From contig NZ_ANFM02000001.1 of NCBI RefSeq assembly GCF_000333895.2, forward strand, positions 78,231-142,230: DNA of 64,000 nt, read 5' to 3'. The position numbers and the translations under genes were made by a program. Under the pieces are notes generated by a model that saw only the letters and a list, made by a program, of their open reading frames with translations, did not search any database and was not told the origin of the DNA. Below, one piece after another: positions 27,058 to 36,695 of the stretch (positions within the stretch are counted from its first letter, which is position 1; each line of letters starts with the position of its first letter). The stretch is from Grimontia indica. Its GTDB lineage: Bacteria > Pseudomonadota > Gammaproteobacteria > Enterobacterales > Vibrionaceae.

Positions 27058-28152
27058 TTATGCTCCAGTGCGTTCGTCAGTGTAAGGGCGCACTTCCATG
27101 CCTTCTCTCACGCTGGAAACGCCCGCGATGATGACACGTTCACCAAGGGCCAAGTTCTGTGTCACGACAATGCGGTCTTTGACCAGCGCGCCCACGTCCA
27201 CATAACGTTTTTCAGCTTTGTTTTCGTCACCGACTACCCAGACGAACTGCTTGCCTTGGTTATCAGGAACCACGGCGGTCAGCGGCAGGGTGATAAGGCT
27301 GTTTTCGTCTGTAATAGCATTTGTGTCTGGTATGACTTTCACAGCCATGCCCGGCAAAACGCGGAAGCCATTCACCTGCTCAAGCCCGAGTACGACGGCA
27401 TAGGTCTGGGAGACTGAATCTGCCTGCGTAGCAAAAGTGCGCAGTGTCAGCGGGAACGCTTGCCCCGGAATCGAAGAAATTTCTGCGATGGCTTTAGTAC
27501 GGTTACCGCCAGACAACATGACTTGATGAGGAATGTTAATCACCACTTCCAAATCGTTGAGGTCATGCACGGTCAGCACAGGTTCATTGGCTTGAACCTG
27601 AATGTGGTTATCCATCATTTTGCGGCCAACAATGCCATCAAACGGTGCGTGAAGTTCGGTGTATTCCAGCTGGCGTTTGGCTTCAGAAACACGGTTCTTT
27701 GTGAGATCAAAACGCGTGGTAATCGCATCTAAATCGGCTTTGGAGATCGCCTGGCTTTTCTTATAAATCGCCTGTGCACGCTCGTATTCCAGTGTGGTGT
27801 TTCTCAATTCAAGCTCTGCCGATTCCAAGGCTGTTTTGGCATCGCGAGAATCCAGCATTGCCAGCAATTGGCCTTTTTTCACTTCATCACCTTCATTGAC
27901 GAAGATGTTGGTCAGTCGGCCGCCAATGCGAAAGGCCATGTCTGCGCGCTCAGCCGCGCGCACAACACCGTTAAAGCTGAGATCAGCGGCTTGTTGTGTA
28001 TCGACGATCTCAGTTAAGGCTGGTTGGATGACAGGTGCGGTGACTTGTTCAACTGCTTTCTCGCCACATCCTGCCAGAAGAAAAGAAGAGATGATCAAAG
28101 TAGCAATCGCGCCGCGCTTGAATGACGGTTTGCCGAACGTGTTGACGACCAT
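27058..28152 (-). CDS. RND periplasmic adaptor lipoprotein
   Basis: A 364-residue membrane-fusion protein. The N-terminus has a signal peptide ending in a lipobox (SSFLLAGC), so it is probably anchored as a lipoprotein. A lipoyl/biotinyl half-motif (GGRLTNIFVNEGDEVKKGQLL), a helical hairpin and the second half-motif (HAPFDGIVGRKM) follow in the usual order. It bridges the RND permease to an outer-membrane channel. It is the first gene of the operon, and its upstream region carries two TetR-type operators shared with the divergent regulator. Confidence 0.92.
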   Translation of the reverse strand: MVVNTFGKPSFKRGAIATLIISSFLLAGCGEKAVEQVTAPVIQPALTEIVDTQQAADLSFNGVVRAAERADMAFRIGGRLTNIFVNEGDEVKKGQLLAMLDSRDAKTALESAELELRNTTLEYERAQAIYKKSQAISKADLDAITTRFDLTKNRVSEAKRQLEYTELHAPFDGIVGRKMMDNHIQVQANEPVLTVHDLNDLEVVINIPHQVMLSGGNRTKAIAEISSIPGQAFPLTLRTFATQADSVSQTYAVVLGLEQVNGFRVLPGMAVKVIPDTNAITDENSLITLPLTAVVPDNQGKQFVWVVGDENKAEKRYVDVGALVKDRIVVTQNLALGERVIIAGVSSVREGMEVRPYTDERTGA

Positions 28153-28230
28153 GTAGTTCTACTCCACAAAGAGACCGGCCTGCAAAGCCGGTCTGATCAG
28201 ACAATTTTGGGGTTGGTATTAAAACCAAAA

Positions 28231-28248
28231 GTAAACTCTGGAGTTTAT
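28231..28248. promoter_or_regulatory. TetR-type operator 1
   Basis: GTAAACTCTGGAGTTTAT contains a perfect 7-bp inverted repeat (TAAACTC/GAGTTTA) around TG. It lies 80 bases ahead of the adaptor gene and 92 bases ahead of the divergent TetR gene. Confidence 0.75.
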
Positions 28249-28270
28249 CTTAAGCGTGTTTTGTATTGAG

Positions 28271-28288
28271 GTAAACTCAAAAGTGTAC
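28271..28288. promoter_or_regulatory. TetR-type operator 2
   Basis: GTAAACTCAAAAGTGTAC shares GTAAACT with operator 1 and pairs with AGTGTAC (one mismatch). The centres of the two sites are 40 bases apart, about four helical turns, suggesting paired binding by the adjacent TetR protein. Confidence 0.7.
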
Positions 28289-28339
28289 TTTTTAATTCCA
28301 ACTTGGTAGATTTGTCGCGTTGAGAAAAGGAGAGAGCCC

Positions 28340-28933
28340 ATGACACGCTCAGAGCAAAAGCGCCTGGCGATCATTACTGCAGCCAAAGAAGAGTTTATCC
28401 AGTATGGATTCGCGGCTGCGAATATGGACCGCGTCTGCACAACAGCAGAAGTATCAAAGCGCACGCTTTACCGTCATTTTGAAAGCAAGGAAGTGCTGTT
28501 TGAATCTGTACTGACCATCATTCAGTCTTCGATTGATGAAAGCCTAAGATACGAATTTGACGTCGACAAAAGCCTGAGTGAGCAACTCACTACGATTACG
28601 CGAAATGAGGTTGAAAACCTTTATGGTAAGTATGGAATTCCTTTCACCCGAACCATCTTGATGGAGTTCTTGCGTCAGCCAGATATGGCTAGCCAAATCA
28701 TTTCAAAAATCTACAACAATAAATCGCTGAACCATTGGTTTGATGAAGCGCAGAAGGCCGGGAAAATCAAAGCCATCAAACTGGAACTGCTGACCCAAAC
28801 TTATTCAAGTCTGTTCAACGGCATGTTCGTGTGGCCTCAGGTATTCGACATGCAGCCAATTCCAGAAGGGAAAGATTTGGATGAGAAGGTCGAGCATGTG
28901 GTGAGCGTGGTGGTGGGGAGTTGTGGAGCCTAA
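28340..28933 (+). CDS. TetR-family repressor of the RND pump
   Basis: A 197-residue protein. The N-terminal 50 residues form the TetR helix-turn-helix (IITAAKEEFIQYGFAAANMDRVCTTAEVSKRTLYRHFESKEVLF). The C-terminal part is a helical ligand-binding domain resembling the AefR/TetR_C type. It has an AAGGAGAG site. The gene is divergent from the adaptor-RND pair, and two palindromic operators lie between. It most likely represses both transcripts until an effector binds. Confidence 0.88.
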   Translation: MTRSEQKRLAIITAAKEEFIQYGFAAANMDRVCTTAEVSKRTLYRHFESKEVLFESVLTIIQSSIDESLRYEFDVDKSLSEQLTTITRNEVENLYGKYGIPFTRTILMEFLRQPDMASQIISKIYNNKSLNHWFDEAQKAGKIKAIKLELLTQTYSSLFNGMFVWPQVFDMQPIPEGKDLDEKVEHVVSVVVGSCGA

Positions 28934-28950
28934 CGCTCAACTCAGTTCTT

Positions 28951-29649
28951 CTACTTCTCACACTTAATGAAAATAAAATTAGGGTTTTTGCTTAAGCGCT
29001 CGTAGGTTTGCTGACAGGCTTGTTTGATGGCTTCTGAAACCTGTCCTTCGGAAATCTGGGTGATAGATAGCCCTGCATTGGTGACTGCATTCGTGATTTC
29101 AACCAGTGGTCGTCGGTAAAACGTCACTTGAACTGGTGTACCGACTGTGTTCCATTCTTCTTGCACTAGCTCGGTATCAAAGTAGTTGCCCGTTGTTGAA
29201 CACTCGAAGTCAGCAAACGGGTGATGGGTCGAAAGCACCATGTACCCACCAGGTTTCAGCACTCGGTGAACGTCGCTAAATAGGGTGGTGAGGTCTTTCA
29301 GGTAATGAATGACCAACGGACACACGATGACATCATATTGCCCATCAGCTTCTTTGGGTAAGCCTTCTGATAGGTCCTGAACATACGCCGAGACATGCTG
29401 ACCAAACTTATTCTTTACGATGTCGACCATTTCAGCAGAGAAGTCGAGGCAGGTGACAGACGCAGCACCTTCACTCAAGAAGTAATCCGCATAAACGCCA
29501 GATCCACAGCCTAAATCCAACACTGTTTTTCCTTCAATGCGCTCAAGCATGGCTTGCAGGTTAGGGCGTTCAAACAGCGCGTTGTAGATATTGCCTTGAA
29601 CTGCTTCGTCATATTGCTGGGCAAATTTTGAATACATGTCGGATTTCAT
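28951..29649 (-). CDS. SAM-dependent class I methyltransferase
   Basis: A 232-residue Rossmann-fold methyltransferase. Motif I is VLDLGCGSGVYADYF (residues about 38-52), with an acidic CLDFSAEMV strand two and the later VIVCPLVIHYLKDL post-motif region typical of UbiE/Methyltransf_11 proteins. The target, a small molecule or other, cannot be inferred. It is convergent with the TetR gene, separated by 17 bases, and upstream of the ferritin region. Confidence 0.8.
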   Translation of the reverse strand: MKSDMYSKFAQQYDEAVQGNIYNALFERPNLQAMLERIEGKTVLDLGCGSGVYADYFLSEGAASVTCLDFSAEMVDIVKNKFGQHVSAYVQDLSEGLPKEADGQYDVIVCPLVIHYLKDLTTLFSDVHRVLKPGGYMVLSTHHPFADFECSTTGNYFDTELVQEEWNTVGTPVQVTFYRRPLVEITNAVTNAGLSITQISEGQVSEAIKQACQQTYERLSKNPNFIFIKCEK

Positions 29650-29954
29650 GATTTTTCTCAGAGATAGTTAGGGAAGGAAACCAGCTGCATTTTGCGACTC
29701 AGTGATCTGAAATACAATCCTTCACCAACTGGAAAGCCTCAATAAGGTCAGTCTTTCCATACACTTGCTGGTAAAGCCATGGAATGTATAAGGATTATTG
29801 TGAATCGGTAACCTAAAGGTGAATAAAAATGGGAATGGTTATCATTGACTAATGTTATGAAAATTAAGACTTTTTCTGGTTGTTGTTGAATTCAATTTCA
29901 CTTAGGATGTGGCACATCTTTTGGGATTACCAGCGTTATAAAAGGATCATCACG
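29650..29954. other. Divergent promoter region ahead of the ferritin genes
   Basis: No gene is seen. It contains the candidate Fur site at 29831-29849 and an AAGGAT ribosome-binding site before the first bacterioferritin gene. Confidence 0.5.
29831..29849 (+). promoter_or_regulatory. Candidate Fur box
   Basis: GGGAATGGTTATCATTGAC matches the 19-base Fur consensus in 13 positions, with AATGnTnATCATT intact. It lies about 105 bases upstream of the first bacterioferritin gene, so iron control is plausible. Confidence 0.5.
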
Positions 29955-30425
29955 ATGAAAGGTCATCAAGACGTTGTCGTTGAGCTGAATAAGATTCTCA
30001 CCTCCGAGCTCACCGCAATTAACCAGTACTTCCTCCATGCAAGAATGCTGGGCAATTGGGGTTTTGAAGCGCTCAATAAAGCCGAATACAAGAAATCTAT
30101 TCAGGACATGAAGCACGCCGATAAATTGATCGAGCGTATTCTGTTTTTGGAAGGCTTACCAAACCTACAGCACCTGGAGCGTCTTCGCATTGGCGAAGAA
30201 GTTCAGGAAATGATCGAATGCGACAAAGTGATGTTGGAAGAGCAGTTGATTCAGTTGAAAGAAGCAATTGCCATCTGTGAAGAGAAGCAGGACTACGTCA
30301 CCCGCGAGTTGCTGAACGACATCCTTGAAGATGAAGAAGAGCATCTGGACTGGATTGAATCTCAACTTGAACTGATTGGCCTGACCGGTCTGCAAAACTA
30401 CCTGCAAGCGAAAATGGAGAAATAA
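29955..30425 (+). CDS. bfr: Bacterioferritin subunit with heme ligand Met52
   Basis: A 156-residue bacterioferritin, which oxidises and stores iron in a 24-subunit shell. It has Met52, the interface heme ligand. Ferroxidase residues Glu18, His54, Glu127 and His130 and the region around Glu94 are present, but position 51 is Asp instead of Glu (QDMKHAD). A longer frame starts at 29880, but ATG 29955 gives the canonical MKGH start and has an AAGGA site. The second subunit gene begins two bases after its stop. Confidence 0.92.
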   Translation: MKGHQDVVVELNKILTSELTAINQYFLHARMLGNWGFEALNKAEYKKSIQDMKHADKLIERILFLEGLPNLQHLERLRIGEEVQEMIECDKVMLEEQLIQLKEAIAICEEKQDYVTRELLNDILEDEEEHLDWIESQLELIGLTGLQNYLQAKMEK

Positions 30426-30427
30426 GC

Positions 30428-30901
30428 ATGAAAGGTAATCAAGAAATCATTGATGGTCTGAACCGCTTGCTGACAAATGAACTGTCTGCGATGGATCAAT
30501 ACTTCGTTCACGCACGCATGTACGAAGATTGGGGTATGGATGAGCTGTATGAGCGCATCAATCATGAATCTGAAGATGAGCGTGAGCATGCATCCATTCT
30601 GATCAACCGTATCCTTTTCCTGGAAGGAACACCTGACGTTCAAACGCGCGAAAAATTGCTGATCGGTGCTGACGTTGAAGAGATGATGCAAAACGATCTG
30701 AAATACGAGTACATGGTGGCTGCAGAGCTGCGTACCGTGATTGCGCTGTGTGAAGAAAAGCAGGATTACCAGACACGCGAAATCCTGCTGAAGCTTCTTG
30801 ATGATACTGAGTCAGACCATATGTACTGGCTGGAGAAGCAACTTCGCCTGATCAAAATGATCGGTCTTCAAAACTACATTCAGTCGAAAATGGGCAAATA
30901 A
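30428..30901 (+). CDS. bfr: Bacterioferritin subunit lacking Met52
   Basis: A 157-residue bacterioferritin paralogue. The ferroxidase set Glu18, Tyr25, Glu51, His54, Glu94, Glu127 and His130 is complete, but the heme ligand position 52 is Arg (DEREHAS). It thus looks able to oxidise iron but not to hold interface heme by itself. It follows the Met52-containing subunit after two bases, so mixed shells are likely, as in other two-gene bfr loci. A terminator follows 20 bases after the stop. Confidence 0.92.
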   Translation: MKGNQEIIDGLNRLLTNELSAMDQYFVHARMYEDWGMDELYERINHESEDEREHASILINRILFLEGTPDVQTREKLLIGADVEEMMQNDLKYEYMVAAELRTVIALCEEKQDYQTREILLKLLDDTESDHMYWLEKQLRLIKMIGLQNYIQSKMGK

Positions 30902-30920
30902 GCCGACTCCGACTGAAATC

Positions 30921-30948
30921 AAAGGCCGCTATCAAAAGCGGCCTTTTT
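30921..30948 (+). terminator. Terminator after the bacterioferritin pair
   Basis: AAAGGCCGCT and AAGCGGCCTTTTT form a long GC-rich stem with a T run. Confidence 0.92.
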
Positions 30949-31058
30949 GTTGTCCAAGGTTAAATAGTATTCGTAAACAATGGGCTTAGTTGGCTTTCCA
31001 TCTTAGGCTTTTGGGGTACTAAATCTATTGTGGACTTTTTAATGAAGAGGAAGCCATT

Positions 31059-31658
31059 TTGAAAAAAGTTGCTATCGTCACTTTGGATGGCTTTAACGAA
31101 ATGGATTCGATGATCGCTTTTACAATGCTGAATCGACTTAACAATCTTGGTTTGGTTGCGGAAATTGTTTCAACGCATTCAAATGTCGTTTCAATGAATG
31201 GTTTGCGTATTCAGGCTAATCCAACGTTAGAAAGGCTAGAGGAATATGACGGTGTGATATTTGGGAGCAGCAAGCTTTCTAATCAATACGCTGAAAATTC
31301 GACCTTCATTTCATCATTTCAACTTGACCCCGATCGCCAATATATAGGCGCACAATGCTCAGGTGCTTTACTGCTTATTGCTAAGGGAATAATTGGAAGC
31401 GATGTTTCCATTTCGACAGATTTAAAGACAGAATCTCTGGCAAGTGCTACCGGGCTTTCTTTCTCCTCTTCATCATTTTCCTCTAAAGGCAACATCGCCA
31501 CCGCCGGAGGGTGTCTGGCCGCAGAGTATCTTGCGTCTTGGATGGCTCTGAATTTACTAGATATTAATGCCACTCGGAAGATGTTGGCCTCATCTATTCC
31601 CAAGGATGAAATGGAGATAAGAATTGACCACACGCTAAACAAAATTCGCGATATTTAG
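31059..31658 (+). CDS. DJ-1/PfpI-family protein
   Basis: A 199-residue class I glutamine-amidotransferase-like protein of the DJ-1/PfpI group. The candidate nucleophilic cysteine is in GAQCSGALLL, at the expected nucleophile elbow, and an early glycine-rich ILV strand opens the fold. The start is TTG 31059, chosen because GAGGAAG sits at the right distance. The activity (protease, hydratase or glyoxalase-like) cannot be settled from sequence. It stands alone after the ferritin operon. Confidence 0.75.
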   Translation: MKKVAIVTLDGFNEMDSMIAFTMLNRLNNLGLVAEIVSTHSNVVSMNGLRIQANPTLERLEEYDGVIFGSSKLSNQYAENSTFISSFQLDPDRQYIGAQCSGALLLIAKGIIGSDVSISTDLKTESLASATGLSFSSSSFSSKGNIATAGGCLAAEYLASWMALNLLDINATRKMLASSIPKDEMEIRIDHTLNKIRDI

Positions 31659-31964
31659 TTGTTCACTCTTACCTCATGCTTTTTAACCAAATATGTATAG
31701 TGTTTGCGAAAATTTGTATAGAAAGCAAGCGTCGTCTTCATTCCCAAAATAAAAAGGTTTTTAGCGCATAACGTATTGTTAAATAAGGCTGCTTTCGTTG
31801 TTTGAAAAAAACACAGAAAAAACAGAGCAATATGCCTCTTGTTACTTATAACTCTCTCATCAGGGCGGAGTTCTTAAAATGAGATGCATTTTTCATATTT
31901 GAGTCATCCGACTTTCGCTTCTAGTTTTTACCCAGTGGTAGTAAAGACATACTGAGGCGAAACT
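31659..31964. other. Promoter region ahead of the RTX gene
   Basis: AT-rich, no gene visible. A GAGGCG site stands just before ATG 31965. No clear terminator or operator is seen. Confidence 0.5.
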
Positions 31965-34900
31965 ATGGCTGAAAATAACATTGTTGGCACTGTCGACAAC
32001 GATACGATAAGCGGTACGTCTGGCATCGACAATATCGTCGGTGGTTTAGGCGATGATCATATCAGTGCAGGAAGCGGTGATGATGTCATTTTTGGCAACG
32101 GGACCTCAGAGACTACTGGAGAAACAACGACACAGCAGACCACGCTAAACGGCGCGCCGGACAGTACATTGTTCGATGTCCAGCCTGATAGCTCCATCCG
32201 GATAACCCTTTCAGATATTCAATCCTCAGCGGGATTTAGAAACAGTCTCGGCTACTACATCATGGACGAAAATGGCTTAGTGCTTTCAGCCGAAGTCGTC
32301 ATAGATAATGCCAAAGCAGCAGAAGATACAGTTCTAGACATTGCGACTCCTTCTAACGCCGCTACCATCGGTATGTTCCTCATCCCCAACGGTTATAGCC
32401 GAGGTTTTGATGTAGGAAGCGTTGAACTGGACTTTTCGTCCTCAAGGCCCACCGTATCGCAAGATGGTGTCACTGTAGAGGTCTTTGTTTCCGACGCGTC
32501 ATTGAACGATGACGGAGCGGATCACGAGACGTTTGACGGGGAAACGTCTGGCTGGGAAGACATTTGGAGTCTTGGTGATAAAGACTACGACGATGTCACT
32601 TTCAATATAGGCGTTACGCAAACAACAACGATAGAACAGACCGACAACGACACCATCCATGCAGGCAGTGGTAACGATACGGTGTTTGGTGAAGAAGGCA
32701 ATGACACTATTTTCGGAGGAAATGGTGATGACGTTCTAAACGGCGGCAGCGGCAGTGATGTTATCGACGGTGGACGCGGGGCTGATGTTATTCAAGGCGG
32801 CACTGGAGATGATGAGCTTTCTGGTGGCCGAGGTAACGATTCCATTTGGGGTGGAGATGGAAATGACGTCTTGTACGGTAACCAAGGCGCAGACTTGCTG
32901 CAGGGTGGCAGTGGCGATGATCAACTCTTCGGTGGCAGAGGTGCAGATGAGTTGTATGGTGCCAGCGGAGATGACGTGCTTAATGGGAACCGCGGTGCAG
33001 ACCGTCTATTCGGCGGCGACGGTGACGATGTTGTGAATGGCGGCCGTGGCAATGACTATGTGAAAGGCGATGCCGGAGACGACACGCTCTCTGGTGGCAG
33101 AGGCAATGATGAATTAAAAGGCGGCATGGGCAACGACGTGCTGCGCGGTAATCAAGGCGCTGATGTGCTCTATGGCGATGACGGTGATGGAGCAACACGC
33201 GGGCCAAACCTTGTGCTCAACGGCGGGTTCGAATCTTACGGTGACGATGGCAGGAGAATGTGGAGCCTCCTCAACGATGAAGACGTACCTGGCTGGGAAA
33301 GCGAAGGCAACATTAAGATGGAACTCCAGCAGGGTGGCTTTGGCGGCGGTCCTGCCAATGATGTGACAAACACTGTAATGGAACTCGATTCCACCGCAAA
33401 CGCGACTGTTTTCCAACAATTCGATGTTTCATCTATTTCGGCGCAACAAGATGCGGCGATGGAAATCAGTTTCGACCATGCCAACCGATATCGTGGTAGT
33501 AACACCACAACCAGTGCTTTTTCGGTCAGTGTGACGGATCAAGATGGTGATGTGCTGTATTACCAATATTTCGATAACGACCAATCAAATCAAGCCTACG
33601 AATCTTTCAGCAGTCTGCTTTTACTGCCTGAGGGGACAGAAAGTATCAAGGTTGCTTTTTCGGGTGAAGGTCAATCTGATAGCTTTGGCGCGCTGATCGA
33701 CAATATCTCTCTGGTTCAAGTCTATGAAACGGTAGAGGTCGACGGAGAAAACGTCACCTTTTCAGGTAATGCCGACACCCTTTATGGCGGTAACGGAAAA
33801 GACGAACTGTATGGCGAGTCTGGTGACGACACGCTCCACGGTGGTAACGGTGCTGATATTTTGGATGGTGGCACCGGAGATGATTTACTTAAAGGCGGCA
33901 GAGGTGATGACGTTCTAGAGGGAGGTGTTGGTGAAGACACCTTGTTCGGCGGTCGAGGAAAAGACACGCTCAGTGGTGGGGATGGAAACGACGATCTGAA
34001 AGGTGGCAGAGGTGCTGACGTTTTAGATGGTGGGGACGGTGAAGACACTCTATTTGGCGGTAGAGGGGATGATACGTTAAACGGCGGTGAAGGTAATGAC
34101 TCCTTAAATGGCGGTATCGGTGCTGACATTCTCGATGGCGGGGCTGGTGATGATTCCCTGCTTGGTGGCAGAGGTGCTGATGTACTCAATGGTGGTTTGG
34201 GTGATGACAGCCTAAACGGCGGTAGAGGCCGTGACGTCTTACATGGTGGCGATGGCGCAGATTTACTGCACGGCGGCAGAGGCAACGACGAGCTCAACGG
34301 CGGTAAAGACAACGATACGCTTAAAGGTGGAAGAGGAAGCGACGTACTCAAAGGCGACTCAGGCGAAGACACCTTATACGGCGGGAGGGGCGCGGATACG
34401 CTCTATGGCGGTTCTGACAACGACAAGCTCTATGGTGGATTAGGCGCTGACACGCTTCGCGGTGACAGCGGCGACGATACGTTACATGCGGGAAATGGCA
34501 ACGACCTTGCCTACGGCGGGTCGGGCGATGATGTGCTCAACGGTGGTAATGGTGAAGACTCACTTTACGGTGGTGCGGGGGCGGATGTTCTAAACGGTGG
34601 CTCCGGCGCAGACAAACTCTACGGCGGCGATGGCAATGATATCGTCAACGGCGGCGATGGAAACGACTATGTCAAAGGCGACGTCGGCGATGACGTGCTC
34701 AATGGTGGCGATGGTAAAGATACTGTACGAGGCGGCATTGGCAATGATGTCCTGAACGGCGGTCTTGGTGCTGACATTCTCACGGGGGAAGACGGCAACG
34801 ATACGCTGAACGGTGGCATGGGCAATGACGTCATGTATGGCGATGAAGGCGATGACACCCTAAATGGTGGCGAGGGCTCAGATATCCTGCAAGCTGGCAC

Positions 34901-36527
34901 GGGCGACGACGTCCTCAATGGTGGGGATGGTAACGACGAGCTTTACGGCGCGGAAGGTGATGACGTCCTGAACGGCGGCGACGGCAATGACATCCTGAAA
35001 AGTGGTATTGGTAATGACTCCCTCTCAGGTGGTGACGGCAACGACTCCATCTGGGGGGATGATGGTAATGACAACATCCAGGGTGGAGATGGCGACGACT
35101 TGGCATACGGTGGTGAAGGAAATGACTTCGTCAAAGGTGGATTAGGTAACGACACCCTTTATGGCAGCAACGGTGACGACATTGTCTGGGGTGATAATGG
35201 CAATGACACCCTCTATGGTGGTTCCGGTGCCGATGTGCTGGTCGGTGGCAGCGGCGACGATACCCTGAACGGCGGTGGTGATGATGACATCATGCTTGGC
35301 GGTTGGGGTAACGATACGCTCTCAGGTAGCAGCGGCAGCGATATCGTCTACGGCGGCGGTGGCGAGAACAGCCTGGAGCTTGGAAGCGGCAACAATACCG
35401 TCGCTTACGACGGCAAAGGTAATGATGCTGTTATAGACTTCAGCGCTCGTGACGACAAAGTGGTGATTTCGCGTTCAACCAATGTGCTGTCATTCGGCGC
35501 GCTTGCGATGGCGCAGGTCGGCGTCGATGTGGTTATTACCATGGGCAGCAAAACCCTGACACTCGAAGATACACTGTTGCAAAATCTCTCCGAAGATAAC
35601 TTTGAATTTGTCAGTGAAGAGGACTTCTCAGCACTACTCAACAATGACGGAGCGCCAACCTTCAGTCAGGAAGGTATCGTGGAGCAGTCTGCCGGTAACT
35701 TCCTCGTGACGGGCAACTTGCTGGCAGAAGCCGACACTTCCGGCAATTGGAATTTGAAGACGGTCGAGATTGATGGGGCAGTCTACGAAATTCCAGATGG
35801 CACATTGGTGATTCAAACTGAACGCGGCGAGCTCACCATTTATGGCTCGGACGATGACCGCCATGCAGAAGGTGAGTACGTTTACCAACTGGCATCTGAT
35901 GCTTCACTGGGCGAAGAGATCGAACACTTTGAACTGAAGCTGGAAAATGACTTCGGCGATACCGCAGACATGTCTCTGGATATCAATGCTGGTGAAGATG
36001 TTGATATTTCGCTTGGGGATCTCATGGAAGTCATCGAAGGTTCCGAGCTGAATGACAACCTCAATGGGGGTGATGAAACCAATGAGATTTATGGATATGC
36101 AGGTAATGATGTTCTTGATGGCGGCTTAGGCAACGATCTGATCGCAGGCGGAGCAGGCTCGGATGACATGTATGGTGGCGAAGGATCCGATACGTTTGTG
36201 TTCCTGCAAAGCGATGCCTCTGTCGGAACCGTGGATACCATCATGGATTACGAACCAGAGCTTGATGTGCTTGATTTCGCCGATGTACTGGGTGATATCA
36301 GTGATGAAGACCTAGGCAGCTATCTGGTTGCGCTGGAAGAAAACGACGATGGGGAAGCCGTGCTTTCAGTCGCTTCCGACGGTGACACGGTGGATCAACA
36401 AGTGGTCTTTGCATCAACATCGATTGAAGACATGGTTAACGCCTTCGGATTGGATAGTGATGCTTCCGGTCAGGATGTCATTAACGCCATGATTGAAGAG
36501 AGCAAACTCGTTACGCAATCTTTCTAA
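31965..36527 (+). CDS. RTX repeat protein with DUF4114-like and lectin-like domains
   Basis: A 1520-residue acidic secreted-type protein. Order: a short calcium-binding repeat patch (1-45), a DUF4114-like domain (about 65-225, ending [15 protein letters not shown]), an RTX block (about 225-413), a non-repeat insert (about 413-598) beginning NLVLNGGFE and resembling a galactose-binding/DUF642 fold, a second RTX block of GGxGxDxLxG units (about 598-1140), then a C-terminal region with a final repeat patch. The C-terminus ends in a DTFVF-type module typical of type I secretion substrates. No secretion genes adjoin it. It may be an adhesin or matrix protein. Confidence 0.88.
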   Translation: MAENNIVGTVDNDTISGTSGIDNIVGGLGDDHISAGSGDDVIFGNGTSETTGETTTQQTTLNGAPDSTLFDVQPDSSIRITLSDIQSSAGFRNSLGYYIMDENGLVLSAEVVIDNAKAAEDTVLDIATPSNAATIGMFLIPNGYSRGFDVGSVELDFSSSRPTVSQDGVTVEVFVSDASLNDDGADHETFDGETSGWEDIWSLGDKDYDDVTFNIGVTQTTTIEQTDNDTIHAGSGNDTVFGEEGNDTIFGGNGDDVLNGGSGSDVIDGGRGADVIQGGTGDDELSGGRGNDSIWGGDGNDVLYGNQGADLLQGGSGDDQLFGGRGADELYGASGDDVLNGNRGADRLFGGDGDDVVNGGRGNDYVKGDAGDDTLSGGRGNDELKGGMGNDVLRGNQGADVLYGDDGDGATRGPNLVLNGGFESYGDDGRRMWSLLNDEDVPGWESEGNIKMELQQGGFGGGPANDVTNTVMELDSTANATVFQQFDVSSISAQQDAAMEISFDHANRYRGSNTTTSAFSVSVTDQDGDVLYYQYFDNDQSNQAYESFSSLLLLPEGTESIKVAFSGEGQSDSFGALIDNISLVQVYETVEVDGENVTFSGNADTLYGGNGKDELYGESGDDTLHGGNGADILDGGTGDDLLKGGRGDDVLEGGVGEDTLFGGRGKDTLSGGDGNDDLKGGRGADVLDGGDGEDTLFGGRGDDTLNGGEGNDSLNGGIGADILDGGAGDDSLLGGRGADVLNGGLGDDSLNGGRGRDVLHGGDGADLLHGGRGNDELNGGKDNDTLKGGRGSDVLKGDSGEDTLYGGRGADTLYGGSDNDKLYGGLGADTLRGDSGDDTLHAGNGNDLAYGGSGDDVLNGGNGEDSLYGGAGADVLNGGSGADKLYGGDGNDIVNGGDGNDYVKGDVGDDVLNGGDGKDTVRGGIGNDVLNGGLGADILTGEDGNDTLNGGMGNDVMYGDEGDDTLNGGEGSDILQAGTGDDVLNGGDGNDELYGAEGDDVLNGGDGNDILKSGIGNDSLSGGDGNDSIWGDDGNDNIQGGDGDDLAYGGEGNDFVKGGLGNDTLYGSNGDDIVWGDNGNDTLYGGSGADVLVGGSGDDTLNGGGDDDIMLGGWGNDTLSGSSGSDIVYGGGGENSLELGSGNNTVAYDGKGNDAVIDFSARDDKVVISRSTNVLSFGALAMAQVGVDVVITMGSKTLTLEDTLLQNLSEDNFEFVSEEDFSALLNNDGAPTFSQEGIVEQSAGNFLVTGNLLAEADTSGNWNLKTVEIDGAVYEIPDGTLVIQTERGELTIYGSDDDRHAEGEYVYQLASDASLGEEIEHFELKLENDFGDTADMSLDINAGEDVDISLGDLMEVIEGSELNDNLNGGDETNEIYGYAGNDVLDGGLGNDLIAGGAGSDDMYGGEGSDTFVFLQSDASVGTVDTIMDYEPELDVLDFADVLGDISDEDLGSYLVALEENDDGEAVLSVASDGDTVDQQVVFASTSIEDMVNAFGLDSDASGQDVINAMIEESKLVTQSF
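32640..33200 (+). repeat. RTX nonapeptide repeat block 1
   Basis: Tandem 27-base units encoding GGxGxDxLx nonapeptides, which fold as calcium-binding beta-rolls. The block is interrupted by a lectin-like insert before block 2. Confidence 0.85.
33760..35380 (+). repeat. RTX nonapeptide repeat block 2
   Basis: A longer run of the same 27-base units, about 540 residues, in which GGRGxDxL and GGDGNDxL variants alternate. High nucleotide similarity between units makes length change by recombination likely. Confidence 0.85.
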
Positions 36528-36545
36528 ATCAAGATTTGAATTCAA

Positions 36546-36573
36546 ACGCCTGGGAGAAATCCCGGGCGTTTTT
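36546..36573 (+). terminator. Terminator after the RTX gene
   Basis: ACGCCTGGGA and TCCCGGGCGT pair around a GAAA loop (one mismatch), followed by a T run, 18 bases after the RTX stop. Confidence 0.85.
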
Positions 36574-36695
36574 GTTTGTCATCCTTGCTTAGTGACACAA
36601 ACAAATCGTTTCCCTGCAGGCAAATTATCCTAGTTTGTCACCCTTCATTGGGCTCGCTAGTCTCACTTAAACGTTGACTAGGGAGAACAAAAACG

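Noticed and set aside
33782..34372. A 196-residue minus-strand frame rich in Pro and Ser within the RTX gene
   Set aside because: It is the antisense image of the RTX repeat units; periodic codons in the true gene keep this frame open.
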